A stretch of 43,757 bases of DNA from an uncultured Prevotella sp. (GTDB lineage Bacteria; Bacteroidota; Bacteroidia; Bacteroidales; Bacteroidaceae). The stretch's first letter is position 1, and every line of letters begins with the position of its first letter. This document shows, one piece after another, positions 32,120 through 40,641 of this stretch. The notes under the pieces were generated by a model. It saw nothing but the letters and a program-made list of their open reading frames with translations. It was not told the DNA's origin and did not search any database. Made by a program: the position numbers and the translations under genes. The DNA is taken from assembly GCA_934215545.1 (NCBI GenBank), contig CAKQAD010000011.1, positions 1 to 43,757 on the forward strand. Direction: 5' to 3'.

Positions 32120-34003
32120 ATGATTAAAGATTTTACTTCAAAAGTCCTTGCGCTTGCATTACTTCTTGTTGGAAGTTATAGCATAGCGAATGCACGTGTT
32201 GTAGAAGTAGCTAATTCCAAGAATGTCATCAGCACTTCTACCACTGCCAACACAGAAGCTTTTAGAGGAAGCATTGCCGATTTTGATTTCTCTAAGATGT
32301 CGTTCCGCGCCGTAATAAATGTAGACGATGCTACAGATGGTGCCAACCTGCTCACTCTGAGCAACACACAAATCAGCACTTCAAGCAGCAACTACAATTC
32401 TATCCAGAATGGTATTCACCTCTACTACGCCAAGTCGAAAGAGAACTGGCGCGACACCAACACTCCTAAGGAAACTCTCACCAATGTTATTTGGGTTGAC
32501 GTAATCCAAAACAGCTGGGACTATGGATTGGCTGTTTACAAGCAGAATGTCACTGGCGATGCCGTGATAGAGCTGAAAGCTGATGGTTTGTACATCAACG
32601 AAGAACTGATATTGGCAAAGGACCAAACCGTAGGCGACAAGACTATCAACCCTCTTATTGCCACTGGTTCAAAGACCTTGTATTATAGTTGGGCAGAGGG
32701 CAGCACACGCTCTACAGCCACCTACAAGGAGATTGCCACTGTAGGCTCATCAAACAAGACCATTTCGTTCAACCTCCTCGACGAGGACAACAAGACCACT
32801 TGCACAGCCCTGCCAACAGGATCGAAGGGCACAGGTAGTGCCGAGGTGGATCTCGACAACGCAATCCTGCGCTTTAAACTCGACATCACCAACTGTACAG
32901 CAAAGTCGGGAAGTGCCAACTACAACCTTCTCAACATCGGTACTGGCCAGTGTAATGGTAGCTGGGGCACAGAGAGCGGCATGGGCTATGGCGTACATGT
33001 TTACTATCGTCGCCAGTCAAGCGTAATAGGAAGCATTACCCATGCAAATGGTGCTCTGTGGTTCGACGAGGTTCTGAACAACAATGGCGGCACATTGGGA
33101 TCACAAGGTATTGTTGATGCTCCTGCCAACGACGTGGTGATAGAATTAAGAAAAGATGGTATCTATGTGGATGGTGTCAACAAGATTCCTTCTACCACAA
33201 GCGGACTGAGCAACCTCTTCACTGGTGGCTCTAAGACCATTTACTATAGCAACAACGAGGGAACCAATCAGGAGTCGCAGGCCACCTACGAGGTTTCTGT
33301 AATACCTATGGTTACACTCGACGGCTATCTCAAGGAGGGCGAAGACAACAGCGAGCAATGCGTTGATGGCGCTGCCGACAAGGTGAAGATTGAGCGCACA
33401 CTCGTTGCCAATGAATGGAACACATTCTGTGTGCCTTTCAGCATCAGCAATACAGAGGTCAAGAGAATTTATGGCGACGCCACCGAGTTGCGTATGTTCA
33501 ATAGTGCTTCTGACGACATCGTGTACTTTTCAAACACTTACACCGGAGCCATCCTTGCTGGCCGACCTTGTCTTGTAAAGCCTTCCAAAACAGCTGTCAA
33601 CCCAATATTCAACGATGTAGTCTTCAGTGCTGCCGAGCCTTGCACCGAGGGCATAGAGGGTGGCGTACAGATGGTTGGTATTTACAGTCCTAAGACTCTC
33701 AACACCGACGGCACCAACCTCTTCCTCGCCGCTGGCAATGAGTTCCAACAGCCTGCTTCTGAGACACTTGCCACAATGAAGGGCATGCGCGCCTACTTCG
33801 TTGTGCCTGCAGGCACCGACCCTGCCGCACTCCGCGCCAACATCGATGGTGTAGAGACATCCATCAGCGCCATCGACGCTGACAACACATTCGTTGGCAA
33901 CAGCGCTGTGTACAACCTTCAGGGACAGCGCATGGGCAACACCCTTAACAGCCTGCCACGTGGCATCTACATCCAGAATGGCAAGAAGGTGGTAGTGAGA
34001 TAA
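32120..34003 (+). CDS. Secreted protein with internal duplication, unknown function
   Basis: The protein has 627 aa from the ATG at 32120, which gives a clean signal peptide (MIKDFTSKVLALALLLVGSY ... IANA). The in-frame ATG at 32060 adds 20 residues ahead of it and is less likely. Two related beta modules follow: one from about FDFSKMSFRAVINVDDATDG with IHLYYAKSKENWRD, DAVIELKADGLYINEE and SKTLYYSWAEGSTRS; the second from VDLDNAILRFKLDITNC with VHVYYRRQ, DVVIELRKDGIYVDG and SKTIYYSNNEGTNQE. Then comes a domain (ANEWNTFCVPFSIS; AGRPCLVKPSK) common in Prevotella surface proteins, and a sorting-type tail (YNLQGQRMGNTLNSLPRGIY). I do not recognise an enzymatic family. The 65-aa peptide gene starts 28 bases downstream, so the two are probably co-transcribed. 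Confidence 0.8.
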   Translation: MIKDFTSKVLALALLLVGSYSIANARVVEVANSKNVISTSTTANTEAFRGSIADFDFSKMSFRAVINVDDATDGANLLTLSNTQISTSSSNYNSIQNGIHLYYAKSKENWRDTNTPKETLTNVIWVDVIQNSWDYGLAVYKQNVTGDAVIELKADGLYINEELILAKDQTVGDKTINPLIATGSKTLYYSWAEGSTRSTATYKEIATVGSSNKTISFNLLDEDNKTTCTALPTGSKGTGSAEVDLDNAILRFKLDITNCTAKSGSANYNLLNIGTGQCNGSWGTESGMGYGVHVYYRRQSSVIGSITHANGALWFDEVLNNNGGTLGSQGIVDAPANDVVIELRKDGIYVDGVNKIPSTTSGLSNLFTGGSKTIYYSNNEGTNQESQATYEVSVIPMVTLDGYLKEGEDNSEQCVDGAADKVKIERTLVANEWNTFCVPFSISNTEVKRIYGDATELRMFNSASDDIVYFSNTYTGAILAGRPCLVKPSKTAVNPIFNDVVFSAAEPCTEGIEGGVQMVGIYSPKTLNTDGTNLFLAAGNEFQQPASETLATMKGMRAYFVVPAGTDPAALRANIDGVETSISAIDADNTFVGNSAVYNLQGQRMGNTLNSLPRGIYIQNGKKVVVR

Positions 34004-34031
34004 CATATAACAACTGCAAAAATCAACAGCT

Positions 34032-34229
34032 ATGAACAAGAAGAATTATATATCGCCTGCCACCATTGCCGTGAGCATGGAAGCAGAAAGCCTCTTGAGC
34101 GGTTCACTCCGCGAAGACGGCAACTCAGGAACATTCGGTGGTGGCTATAAGGGTGGCGATGCCGGCGAAGCCTTAGTAGGCAACAAGCGTTACTTCGACA
34201 CATGGAGCGACGACAACGCTGCTGAATAA
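34032..34229 (+). CDS. 65-aa Gly-rich small peptide, function unknown
   Basis: It starts MNKKNYISPATIAVSMEAES. An amphipathic N-terminal half ends in LLSGSLRED, then comes a Gly-rich core (SGTFGGGYKGGDAGEAL) and an acidic, aromatic tail (RYFDTWSDDNAAE). The pattern K-x-Y-x-x-P-x-x-x-V-x-x-E-x-x-L-L-x-x-S followed by a Gly-rich variable part recurs in short Bacteroidales ORFs, in my recollection, and has no assigned role. It has no lipobox and no Sec-type signal. The leader-plus-core look could fit a secreted peptide or a ribosomally made precursor, but no modification enzyme lies nearby. It is read from the upstream gene and followed by a strong terminator. Confidence 0.7.
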   Translation: MNKKNYISPATIAVSMEAESLLSGSLREDGNSGTFGGGYKGGDAGEALVGNKRYFDTWSDDNAAE

Positions 34230-34281
34230 GCGCAATAATGCCGAGTGGCAACAACCACACTTAGCTACACTCATTTCTCAC

Positions 34282-34319
34282 AATCCCCATGGTCGGAGCA
34301 GGCCATGGGGATTTTTTTG
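34282..34319 (+). terminator. Strong intrinsic terminator
   Basis: AATCCCCATGG (34282-34292) and CCATGGGGATT (34303-34313) form a perfect 11-bp stem, with a run of seven T at the end. Confidence 0.92.
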
Positions 34320-34361
34320 TTTTGTTGGCATAGAAAAACAATGCATATCGTTAAAAATATG

Positions 34362-34369
34362 TATATTTG
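34362..34369 (+). promoter_or_regulatory. -7 box of the nadK run
   Basis: TATATTTG fits TANNTTTG, about 30 bases before the nadK ATG. It probably drives nadK through recG. Confidence 0.6.
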
Positions 34370-34399
34370 TAGACGAATAAAAAAAACAGACAGACACCG

Positions 34400-35290
34400 A
34401 TGACACAAAGTCAGAAGACATTTGCCATATTTGGCAACACCTACAACCATCATAAAGAAATGCCCGTGGCGCAGATAATACAATTTCTGCACACACGCGG
34501 TCAGCGCGTGATAATCGACCGTCCGCTCTTCGACTATCTCGTGTCTACCACACAGATCGGCATCGGCTTTACCGATGCCGACACCTTTGCCGACGACCAT
34601 TTCCATGCCGACTACGCCATATCGATAGGTGGCGACGGCACATTTCTGAAGTCGGCAATGCGCGTAGCTACTAAGGGCATTCCGCTGTTGGGCATAAACA
34701 TGGGCAGATTGGGATTTCTTGCCGATGTGCTGCCAAGCGAAACAACGGAGGCTCTCGATGCCGTGCTCAACGGCAACTACAACATCGAAGACCACACAGC
34801 CATAGAGATACACACCGATGGCGGCACCATCGACGGTTGCCGCTATGCCCTCAACGACATTGCAGTGCTTAAGCGCGATGTGGCTTCGATGATAAGCATA
34901 CGCACCAGCATCGACGACAGCTTCCTGGTGAACTATCAAGCCGACGGACTGATAGTGACCACTCCTACTGGCTCCACCGCCTACTCGCTATCGAATGGCG
35001 GACCGATTATTGTGCCACAAACCAACACCCTGTGCCTCACGCCCGTGGCACCGCACAGCCTCAACGTCAGGCCGATAGTGATTAGCGACCAAAGCGTGGT
35101 GCGCCTCGAGGTGGAGTCGCGCTCGCACAACTATCTGGTGGCGGTTGACGGACGTAGCTACACCATGCACGAGGGGTCGGTGGTGACCATCAAGAAGGCG
35201 CCATTCAAAGCGCATATTGTGAAACCCAACGGCCGACGCTACTTCTCGTCGCTACGCGAGAAGATGATGTGGGGCGCTGACAAGCGATAG
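34400..35290 (+). CDS. nadK: NAD kinase
   Basis: The protein has 296 aa. It phosphorylates NAD to NADP in the cytoplasm. The GGDG motif in YAISIGGDGTFLKSA lies at 77-80, GINMGRLGFLADV follows at about 97-109, and the NAD-binding TPTGSTAYSLSNGGPIIVP at about 184-202. The length is typical. The next gene (ABC transporter) begins four bases after the stop, implying an operon. Confidence is very high. Confidence 0.97.
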   Translation: MTQSQKTFAIFGNTYNHHKEMPVAQIIQFLHTRGQRVIIDRPLFDYLVSTTQIGIGFTDADTFADDHFHADYAISIGGDGTFLKSAMRVATKGIPLLGINMGRLGFLADVLPSETTEALDAVLNGNYNIEDHTAIEIHTDGGTIDGCRYALNDIAVLKRDVASMISIRTSIDDSFLVNYQADGLIVTTPTGSTAYSLSNGGPIIVPQTNTLCLTPVAPHSLNVRPIVISDQSVVRLEVESRSHNYLVAVDGRSYTMHEGSVVTIKKAPFKAHIVKPNGRRYFSSLREKMMWGADKR

Positions 35291-35294
35291 ACCA

Positions 35295-36941
35295 ATGAAA
35301 CGACTTATCAAAACCAAATATCCAGTGCGCCGCATCATGGCATGGCTGTGGCGAGTGTGGCAGGGCAACCGCCTGCAAGCCACGCTCAACGCCATCATTG
35401 GCATTGCCGATGTGGTGCTGAGTCTGGCATCGGTGTGGGCTGTGAAGCATGCCATCGACGTGGCATCAGGAGCAGAGCTGGGCTCCATCTACTGGGCTGT
35501 GGCGGTGATGGGTGCTCTCATATTGTGCGACTTCGGTGTGAACATTGGCGGTGTGTGGGTGCGCAATATCCTTGGCGTGCGTGCGCAAAACCGCATGCAG
35601 CAACACATGCTTAGCCACATACTGAAGGCAGAGTGGCACAGCAAGTCGCGACATCACTCCGGCGATGTGCTCAACCGCCTTGAACTCGATGTAACCACGG
35701 TGGTGACATTCCTCACCGAGACACTACCAGGCACACTATCGGTGACGATGATGTTCATTGGTGCCTTTGCCTGCCTGTTTGTAATGGACCACACGCTGGC
35801 AGTGATACTCGTGGTGATGATACCCTTGTTTCTTGCCGTTAGCAAGATATATGTGCGACACATGCGACAGCTCACACGCATGGTGCGCGACTCCGACAGC
35901 AAGGTGCAGGTATCTATGCAGGAGGCGATACAGCACTCTATGGTGGTGAAGACTCTCGAAGCCACACACCACATGGTGGCACGCCTGGAACGCACGCAGG
36001 CACAGTTGAGGAGCAATGTGGTGGAGCGCACCAAATTCTCGATATTCTCGAACTTCGTGCTTAACTTCGGCTTCGCACTTGGCTACCTCACGGCGTTTCT
36101 GTGGGCTGCAGTGCGAATGGCAGGGGGCACACTCACCTTCGGCGGTATGACGGCATTCCTGCAACTGGTCAACAAAATACAAGGGCCAGCACGCGACCTC
36201 ACCAAGCTGGCGCCTGCCTTCGTGGCTGTGTTCACGGCAGCAGAGCGACTCATGGAACTGGAAGATGAACCGCTGGAGCCGCAGGGCGACCCCGTGATGA
36301 TGAAGGCGCCATGCGGACTGCTACTGCAGGATGTGAGCTATCGCTACGAAGATGGCACCCACGATGTGATAAGCAACATGACGCACAATTTCCGTCCTGG
36401 CACATGCACCGCCATCATCGGCGAGACGGGTGCCGGCAAGACCACCCTGGTGCGACTGCTGCTGGCACTGACACGCCCCACACAAGGCAGCATAACGATA
36501 TACGACGAGCAGGGCGAGCAACCGCTGTCGGCACTGACGCGCTGCAACTTTGTGTATGTGCCACAGGGCAACACGCTGATGAGTGGCACCATTCGCGACA
36601 ACCTGCGACTGGGCAGGGCGGATGCCTCCGACGACGAGATGGCAGAGGCGCTTCGACAGAGCTGTGCCGACTTCGTGCTGCAACTGCCCGAGGGGCTCGA
36701 CACCAAATGTGGCGAGCAGGGCGGCGGACTGTCGGAGGGGCAGGCACAGCGCATTGCCGTGGCAAGGGCATTGCTGCGAAAGCGGAGCATTATGGTGTTC
36801 GACGAGGCTACATCGGCACTCGATGCCGACACGGAATGCCGACTGCTGCGCAACATCCTGGCAGACAGCACACACACGGTGCTGTTCATAACCCACCGAC
36901 CTGCCGTGCTGGAATATTGCAACGAGACGCTGGAGCTGTAG
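35295..36941 (+). CDS. ABC exporter, fused permease and ATPase
   Basis: The protein has 548 aa. An N-terminal permease with about six transmembrane segments (residues about 20-310) is joined to an ATPase: Walker A GETGAGKT (376-383), Q-loop region YVPQGNTL, signature LSEGQ (479-483), Walker B IMVFDE (499-504), and a terminal His in LFITHRP. It is an MsbA/LolC-independent half-transporter that would work as a homodimer. The Walker A has Glu where Ser or Pro is common, and the signature is LSEGQ rather than LSGGQ; both occur in functional members. The cargo is unknown (lipid, drug or peptide). It is slightly shorter than MsbA (about 580). It is coupled to nadK; the DJ-1-like gene follows 35 bases later. 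Confidence 0.92.
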   Translation: MKRLIKTKYPVRRIMAWLWRVWQGNRLQATLNAIIGIADVVLSLASVWAVKHAIDVASGAELGSIYWAVAVMGALILCDFGVNIGGVWVRNILGVRAQNRMQQHMLSHILKAEWHSKSRHHSGDVLNRLELDVTTVVTFLTETLPGTLSVTMMFIGAFACLFVMDHTLAVILVVMIPLFLAVSKIYVRHMRQLTRMVRDSDSKVQVSMQEAIQHSMVVKTLEATHHMVARLERTQAQLRSNVVERTKFSIFSNFVLNFGFALGYLTAFLWAAVRMAGGTLTFGGMTAFLQLVNKIQGPARDLTKLAPAFVAVFTAAERLMELEDEPLEPQGDPVMMKAPCGLLLQDVSYRYEDGTHDVISNMTHNFRPGTCTAIIGETGAGKTTLVRLLLALTRPTQGSITIYDEQGEQPLSALTRCNFVYVPQGNTLMSGTIRDNLRLGRADASDDEMAEALRQSCADFVLQLPEGLDTKCGEQGGGLSEGQAQRIAVARALLRKRSIMVFDEATSALDADTECRLLRNILADSTHTVLFITHRPAVLEYCNETLEL

Positions 36942-36976
36942 AGGGCTAACAAGACAAATATTTTAAAACCAAAGAT

Positions 36977-37528
36977 ATGAAAAAGGTATATGTGTTTCTT
37001 GCCGATGGCTTTGAAGACATCGAGGCGTTGGCACCAATAGACATTCTGCGCCGCGGCGGCGTCGACGTTACAACAGTGAGCATTATGCAGCGTCTGGCAG
37101 TGAACTCGGCTCATGGCGTGGAGATGAAGGCTGATGCCCTGTTTGAAGATACCGACCTTAGCGATGCCGATGCGTTGCTCATTCCTGGTGGCATGCCAGG
37201 TGCCAAACACATCGACGAGCACGAGGGCGTGCGCAAGGCACTCACTGCCCAAGCCGCAAAGGGCGGACTGCTGGGTGCTATATGTGCCGGTCCGATGGTA
37301 CTCGGACACTTAGGCTTGCTTCAAGGATGCCGTGCCACCTGCTATCCTGGCTTTGAGGGCGAACTCGAGGGGGCACACTACACCGCCGCACCCGTTACCG
37401 TCGATGGCAACATCATTACGGGCAAGGGTCCTGGAGCATCGATGGCATATGGCTATGCGCTTATAGAGATATTGCGCGAAAAGCGCATTGCCGACACCCT
37501 GAAGAAGGGAATGATGTACACCGACTGA
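36977..37528 (+). CDS. DJ-1/PfpI family protein (YajL/ThiJ-like)
   Basis: The protein has 183 aa. VYVFLADGFEDIEALAPIDI opens the fold, with the partner Glu at E16. LLIPGGMPGAKHIDEHEGVR follows, and the nucleophile elbow LLGAICAGPMVLGHLG carries C103, then GKGPGASMAYGYALIE. Members act as glyoxalase or deglycase-type stress proteins or chaperones; older annotations name thiazole biosynthesis, which is not supported. recG begins 14 bases after the stop, so they share a message. Confidence 0.92.
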   Translation: MKKVYVFLADGFEDIEALAPIDILRRGGVDVTTVSIMQRLAVNSAHGVEMKADALFEDTDLSDADALLIPGGMPGAKHIDEHEGVRKALTAQAAKGGLLGAICAGPMVLGHLGLLQGCRATCYPGFEGELEGAHYTAAPVTVDGNIITGKGPGASMAYGYALIEILREKRIADTLKKGMMYTD

Positions 37529-37542
37529 TGCATTGACACACC

Positions 37543-39639
37543 ATGGATTTGCTTTCACAAGACATAATGTACCTGCCTGGAGTGGGTCCACACAAGAAAG
37601 ACATTCTGAACCGTGAGCTCGACATACGCACATGGGGCGACTTGCTGGAATATTATCCCTACAAATATGTAGACCGTAGCCGCATCTATGCCATACACGA
37701 GATCTCGGCAGATATGCCTTTTGTGCAAATCCGTGGCAAGATATTGTCGTTTGAAGAGTTTGCCATGTCGGCACGCAAGAAGCGTGTGGTGGCTCACTTC
37801 AGCGATGGGCGCAACGTGGCAGACCTGGTGTGGTTCTCCGGAGCACAGTATATCTACAAAAACTATAAAGTGGGCGAAGACTATATAGTGTTCGGACGCC
37901 CCACCGTGTTCAACGGCAGATATCAGATAGCACATCCCGACATCGACCGCGCCTCCGACCTTGAGCTTACGGCAATGGGCATGCAGCCCTACTACAACAC
38001 CACGGAGCGCATGAAGAAGGCTGGAATGGCATCGCAGGCAGTGGAAAAGATTATGAAGACATTGCTGCAAAAGCTATCACAACCGCTGCCGGAAACGCTG
38101 CCGCCATTCATCACCAATCGTCTGCATCTGATGAGTCGCGACGATGCCATGCGCAACATTCACTACCCCAAGAAAGCACTCGACATGCAGAAGGCGCGCG
38201 AGCGACTGAAGTTCGAAGAGTTGTTTTATGTGCAGCTCAACATATTGCGCTATGCCAGCGACAACAGACGCAAATATCGTGGATATATCTTCGACAAAGT
38301 TGGACAGGAGTTCAACGATTTCTATGCCAACAACCTGCACTTCGAACTCACGGGAGCGCAAAAACGGGTGATGCACGAAATTCGCAACGACATGCGCTCG
38401 GGCAGACAGATGAACCGCCTGCTGCAAGGCGATGTGGGCTCGGGCAAGACATTGGTGGCACTGATGACTATGCTCATTGCCTTGGGCAATGGTTTCCAGG
38501 CGTGCATCATGGCACCAACGGAAATTCTTGCCGAGCAGCATCTGTCAACCATCAAGGAGTTTCTGAAGGGCTTGGACATAAGGGTGGAGCTGCTCACTGG
38601 TATGGTGAAGGGCAAGCGAAGGGCTGCTGTGCTCGACGGACTGCTCACCGGCGACGTGCGCATACTCGTGGGCACGCATGCTGTGGTTGAGGATACGGTG
38701 CAATTCCAGCGCCTTGGCGTGGCAGTGATCGACGAGCAGCACCGCTTTGGAGTGGCTCAACGTGCCAAGCTATGGGCAAAGAGTGCCAATCCGCCACACA
38801 TCCTCGTGATGACAGCCACACCAATTCCGCGCACCCTTGCCATGACGATATATGGCGATCTGGATGTGAGTGTGATTGATGAGCTGCCACCAGGACGCAA
38901 ACCTATACAGACGCTACACAAATACGACAAGCAGCTCACCTCGCTATATGCGGGCATACGCCAACAGATACAACTGGGCAGACAGGCGTATATAGTGTTT
39001 CCGCTGATAAAAGAGAGCGAGAAGAGCGACCTGAAAAATCTGGAGCAGGGCTTTGCCACTCTGTGCGAGGCGTTCCCTGAATTCAAGCTTAGCAAAGTGC
39101 ATGGCAAGATGAAGTCGGCAGAAAAGGATGCCGAGATGCAGAAGTTCGTGAGCGGCGAGACGCAGATACTCGTGGCAACAACGGTGATAGAGGTGGGCGT
39201 GAACGTACCCAATGCCTCGGTGATGGTGATACTCGATGCGCAACGCTTTGGATTGGCACAGCTGCACCAGCTGCGTGGCCGCGTGGGGCGTGGCGCCGAA
39301 CAGAGCTATTGCATACTTGTGACGGGCTATGAGCTTGCCACCGAAACACGCAAGCGCATAGACATAATGTGCGAAACCAACGATGGCTTCCGAATTGCCG
39401 AAGCCGACCTTAAACTGCGTGGCCCTGGCGACCTCGAAGGCACGCAACAAAGTGGCATTGCCTTCGACCTGAAGATTGCCGACATTGCACGCGACGGACT
39501 GCTCGTGGGCATGGCACGCGACGAGGCACAGCGCATTATCGATGCCGACCCTACTTGCACATCAAAGGAATATAGCATGCTATGGCAGCGTCTGCGCCAA
39601 CTGCGCGACACTAACGTGAACTGGGCTGCCATATCGTAG
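37543..39639 (+). CDS. recG: ATP-dependent DNA helicase RecG
   Basis: The protein has 698 aa. An N-terminal wedge/OB domain (MYLPGVGPHKKDILNREL; ILSFEEFAMSARKKRVVAHF) is followed by two helicase domains. Walker A is LLQGDVGSGKTLVALM (GDVGSGKT at about 296-303), the DEQH box VIDEQHRFGVAQR at about 396-408, and motif III VMTATPIPRTLAMT. Motif VI is QLHQLRGRVGRGAEQSYC. It ends with the RecG wedge-clamping segment (GPGDLEGTQQSGI). It remodels stalled forks and R-loops. The length is typical. It is the last gene of the nadK run. No clear terminator is seen in the 142 bases before the Fic gene. Confidence 0.97.
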   Translation: MDLLSQDIMYLPGVGPHKKDILNRELDIRTWGDLLEYYPYKYVDRSRIYAIHEISADMPFVQIRGKILSFEEFAMSARKKRVVAHFSDGRNVADLVWFSGAQYIYKNYKVGEDYIVFGRPTVFNGRYQIAHPDIDRASDLELTAMGMQPYYNTTERMKKAGMASQAVEKIMKTLLQKLSQPLPETLPPFITNRLHLMSRDDAMRNIHYPKKALDMQKARERLKFEELFYVQLNILRYASDNRRKYRGYIFDKVGQEFNDFYANNLHFELTGAQKRVMHEIRNDMRSGRQMNRLLQGDVGSGKTLVALMTMLIALGNGFQACIMAPTEILAEQHLSTIKEFLKGLDIRVELLTGMVKGKRRAAVLDGLLTGDVRILVGTHAVVEDTVQFQRLGVAVIDEQHRFGVAQRAKLWAKSANPPHILVMTATPIPRTLAMTIYGDLDVSVIDELPPGRKPIQTLHKYDKQLTSLYAGIRQQIQLGRQAYIVFPLIKESEKSDLKNLEQGFATLCEAFPEFKLSKVHGKMKSAEKDAEMQKFVSGETQILVATTVIEVGVNVPNASVMVILDAQRFGLAQLHQLRGRVGRGAEQSYCILVTGYELATETRKRIDIMCETNDGFRIAEADLKLRGPGDLEGTQQSGIAFDLKIADIARDGLLVGMARDEAQRIIDADPTCTSKEYSMLWQRLRQLRDTNVNWAAIS

Positions 39640-39781
39640 ATAGAGAAGGCGATTTGGGCTAAATTTTTCTTTTTGTAAGCCAAGAAACTCATGAAAGGAT
39701 GTAGCAAAGAAAGACATCAACCGCATCAAAAAATTTCTTAATATCTCATCAAACCAGTAAGACGAATACAATTAGAAGATT

Positions 39782-40330
39782 ATGACAACAAAGGAAATAG
39801 ACGAAAAATCGTTAGATAACGCACACCGCCTCTATGAGTCGAGCGATATAGATAAAATTCCAGTTGGAACTACAGTAGGTCTTCAGCAGATACATCATTA
39901 TCTGTTTGATGGGCTATACCCGTTTGCTGGTGTCATCCGCGATAAGAATATAGCCAAAGGCGGTTTCCGCTTTGCCAATAGTCTTTATCTTGAAGCAGCC
40001 CTCGCTGCCGTAGAGAAAATGCCGGAAGACACTTTTGAGCAAATCATAGAAAAGTATGTTGAGATGAACGTATGTCATCCTTTCATGGAGGGCAACGGTC
40101 GTTCCACCCGCATTTGGCTCGATATGATACTGAAAAGCTCCCTCGGTAAGGTGGTCAATTGGCAGTATGTGGACAAAGACCAATACCTCTCGGCCATGGA
40201 ACGTTCTCCCATCAACGACCTCGAACTGCGATATCTCCTCTCGCAGAACTTAACTTCAGACACGGAGAACCGCGAAGTGATATTCAAGGGAATTGAACAG
40301 AGCTATTATTATGAGGGGTATGAGAAGTAA
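39782..40330 (+). CDS. Fic-domain AMP-transferase, self-inhibited class III type
   Basis: The protein has 182 aa. The Fic motif is complete: [12 protein letters not shown] with catalytic H99, the phosphate-binding Gly-Asn-Gly and R107. The beta-hairpin flap ([18 protein letters not shown]) that positions target side chains lies at about 50-67. The last helix contains SYYYEG (S174-G179), which fits the inhibitory motif (S/T)xxxE(G/N), with Glu178 expected to block the ATP gamma-phosphate. A C-terminal location and a total length near 190 aa define class III, as in the Neisseria meningitidis enzyme, which modifies gyrase or topoisomerase IV and is relieved on monomerisation. There is no separate antitoxin gene. 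GC content is lower than in recG, suggesting later acquisition. The class assignment is from sequence; the target is inference. Confidence 0.9.
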   Translation: MTTKEIDEKSLDNAHRLYESSDIDKIPVGTTVGLQQIHHYLFDGLYPFAGVIRDKNIAKGGFRFANSLYLEAALAAVEKMPEDTFEQIIEKYVEMNVCHPFMEGNGRSTRIWLDMILKSSLGKVVNWQYVDKDQYLSAMERSPINDLELRYLLSQNLTSDTENREVIFKGIEQSYYYEGYEK

Positions 40331-40371
40331 GTTTTATAATTGAAAAATCTAATGAGTTAAAGAACCGTTAT

Positions 40372-40566
40372 ATGTTAATTGGATATGGAAATGTTGCAGA
40401 CACCCATACAAGTACCCATACAAGCACCCATGCAAGTTTTGACGAGACTATGTCAAAGTTATCCGGAAATATAAAACGATTGATTATTGCGATAGGCACA
40501 GATGAAAAGAGCGTAAAGGAAATAATGGAATTTGCTGATGGTGAAAGGGTTGGCGGTATACAATGA
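40372..40566 (+). pseudogene. Remnant of a winged-helix C-terminal domain
   Basis: This is a 64-codon frame. A Thr-His linker (THTSTHTSTHASF) comes from a 15-base direct repeat (acccatacaagt). It is followed by IKRLIIAIGTDEKSVKEIMEF, which resembles the start of the winged-helix tail found at the end of Bacteroidales Fic and AlbA-type ATP-binding proteins, where such Thr/Gln/His linkers are common. The frame stops after GERVGGIQ, where the recognition helix should follow, so the domain is broken. The reading frame is open somewhat upstream of the Met (KNRYM...), supporting decay of a longer gene. I am unsure whether it is translated. Confidence 0.45.
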
Positions 40567-40579
40567 ATGTGTCAAAACA

Positions 40580-40641
40580 AAGTGAAAAAGTTTAAACCCA
40601 ATTCGGTCTAATGACCGAATTGGGTTTAAACTTTTTCACTT
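40580..40641. terminator. 29-bp perfect palindrome, probably bidirectional terminator
   Basis: The arms 40580-40608 and 40613-40641 are perfectly complementary (AAGTGAAAAAGTTTAAACCC and onwards) around a TAAT loop. The stop codon of the minus-strand GT2 gene is inside the right arm. The inner bases (GACCGAATTGGGTTTAAA) are also the motif of the nested repeat at 41442-41638. Confidence 0.8.

Noticed and set aside
36977..37528. Thiazole biosynthesis enzyme (ThiJ)
   Set aside because: This is an old name for DJ-1/PfpI proteins; no thiamine genes are nearby and the motif is that of the stress-protein family.
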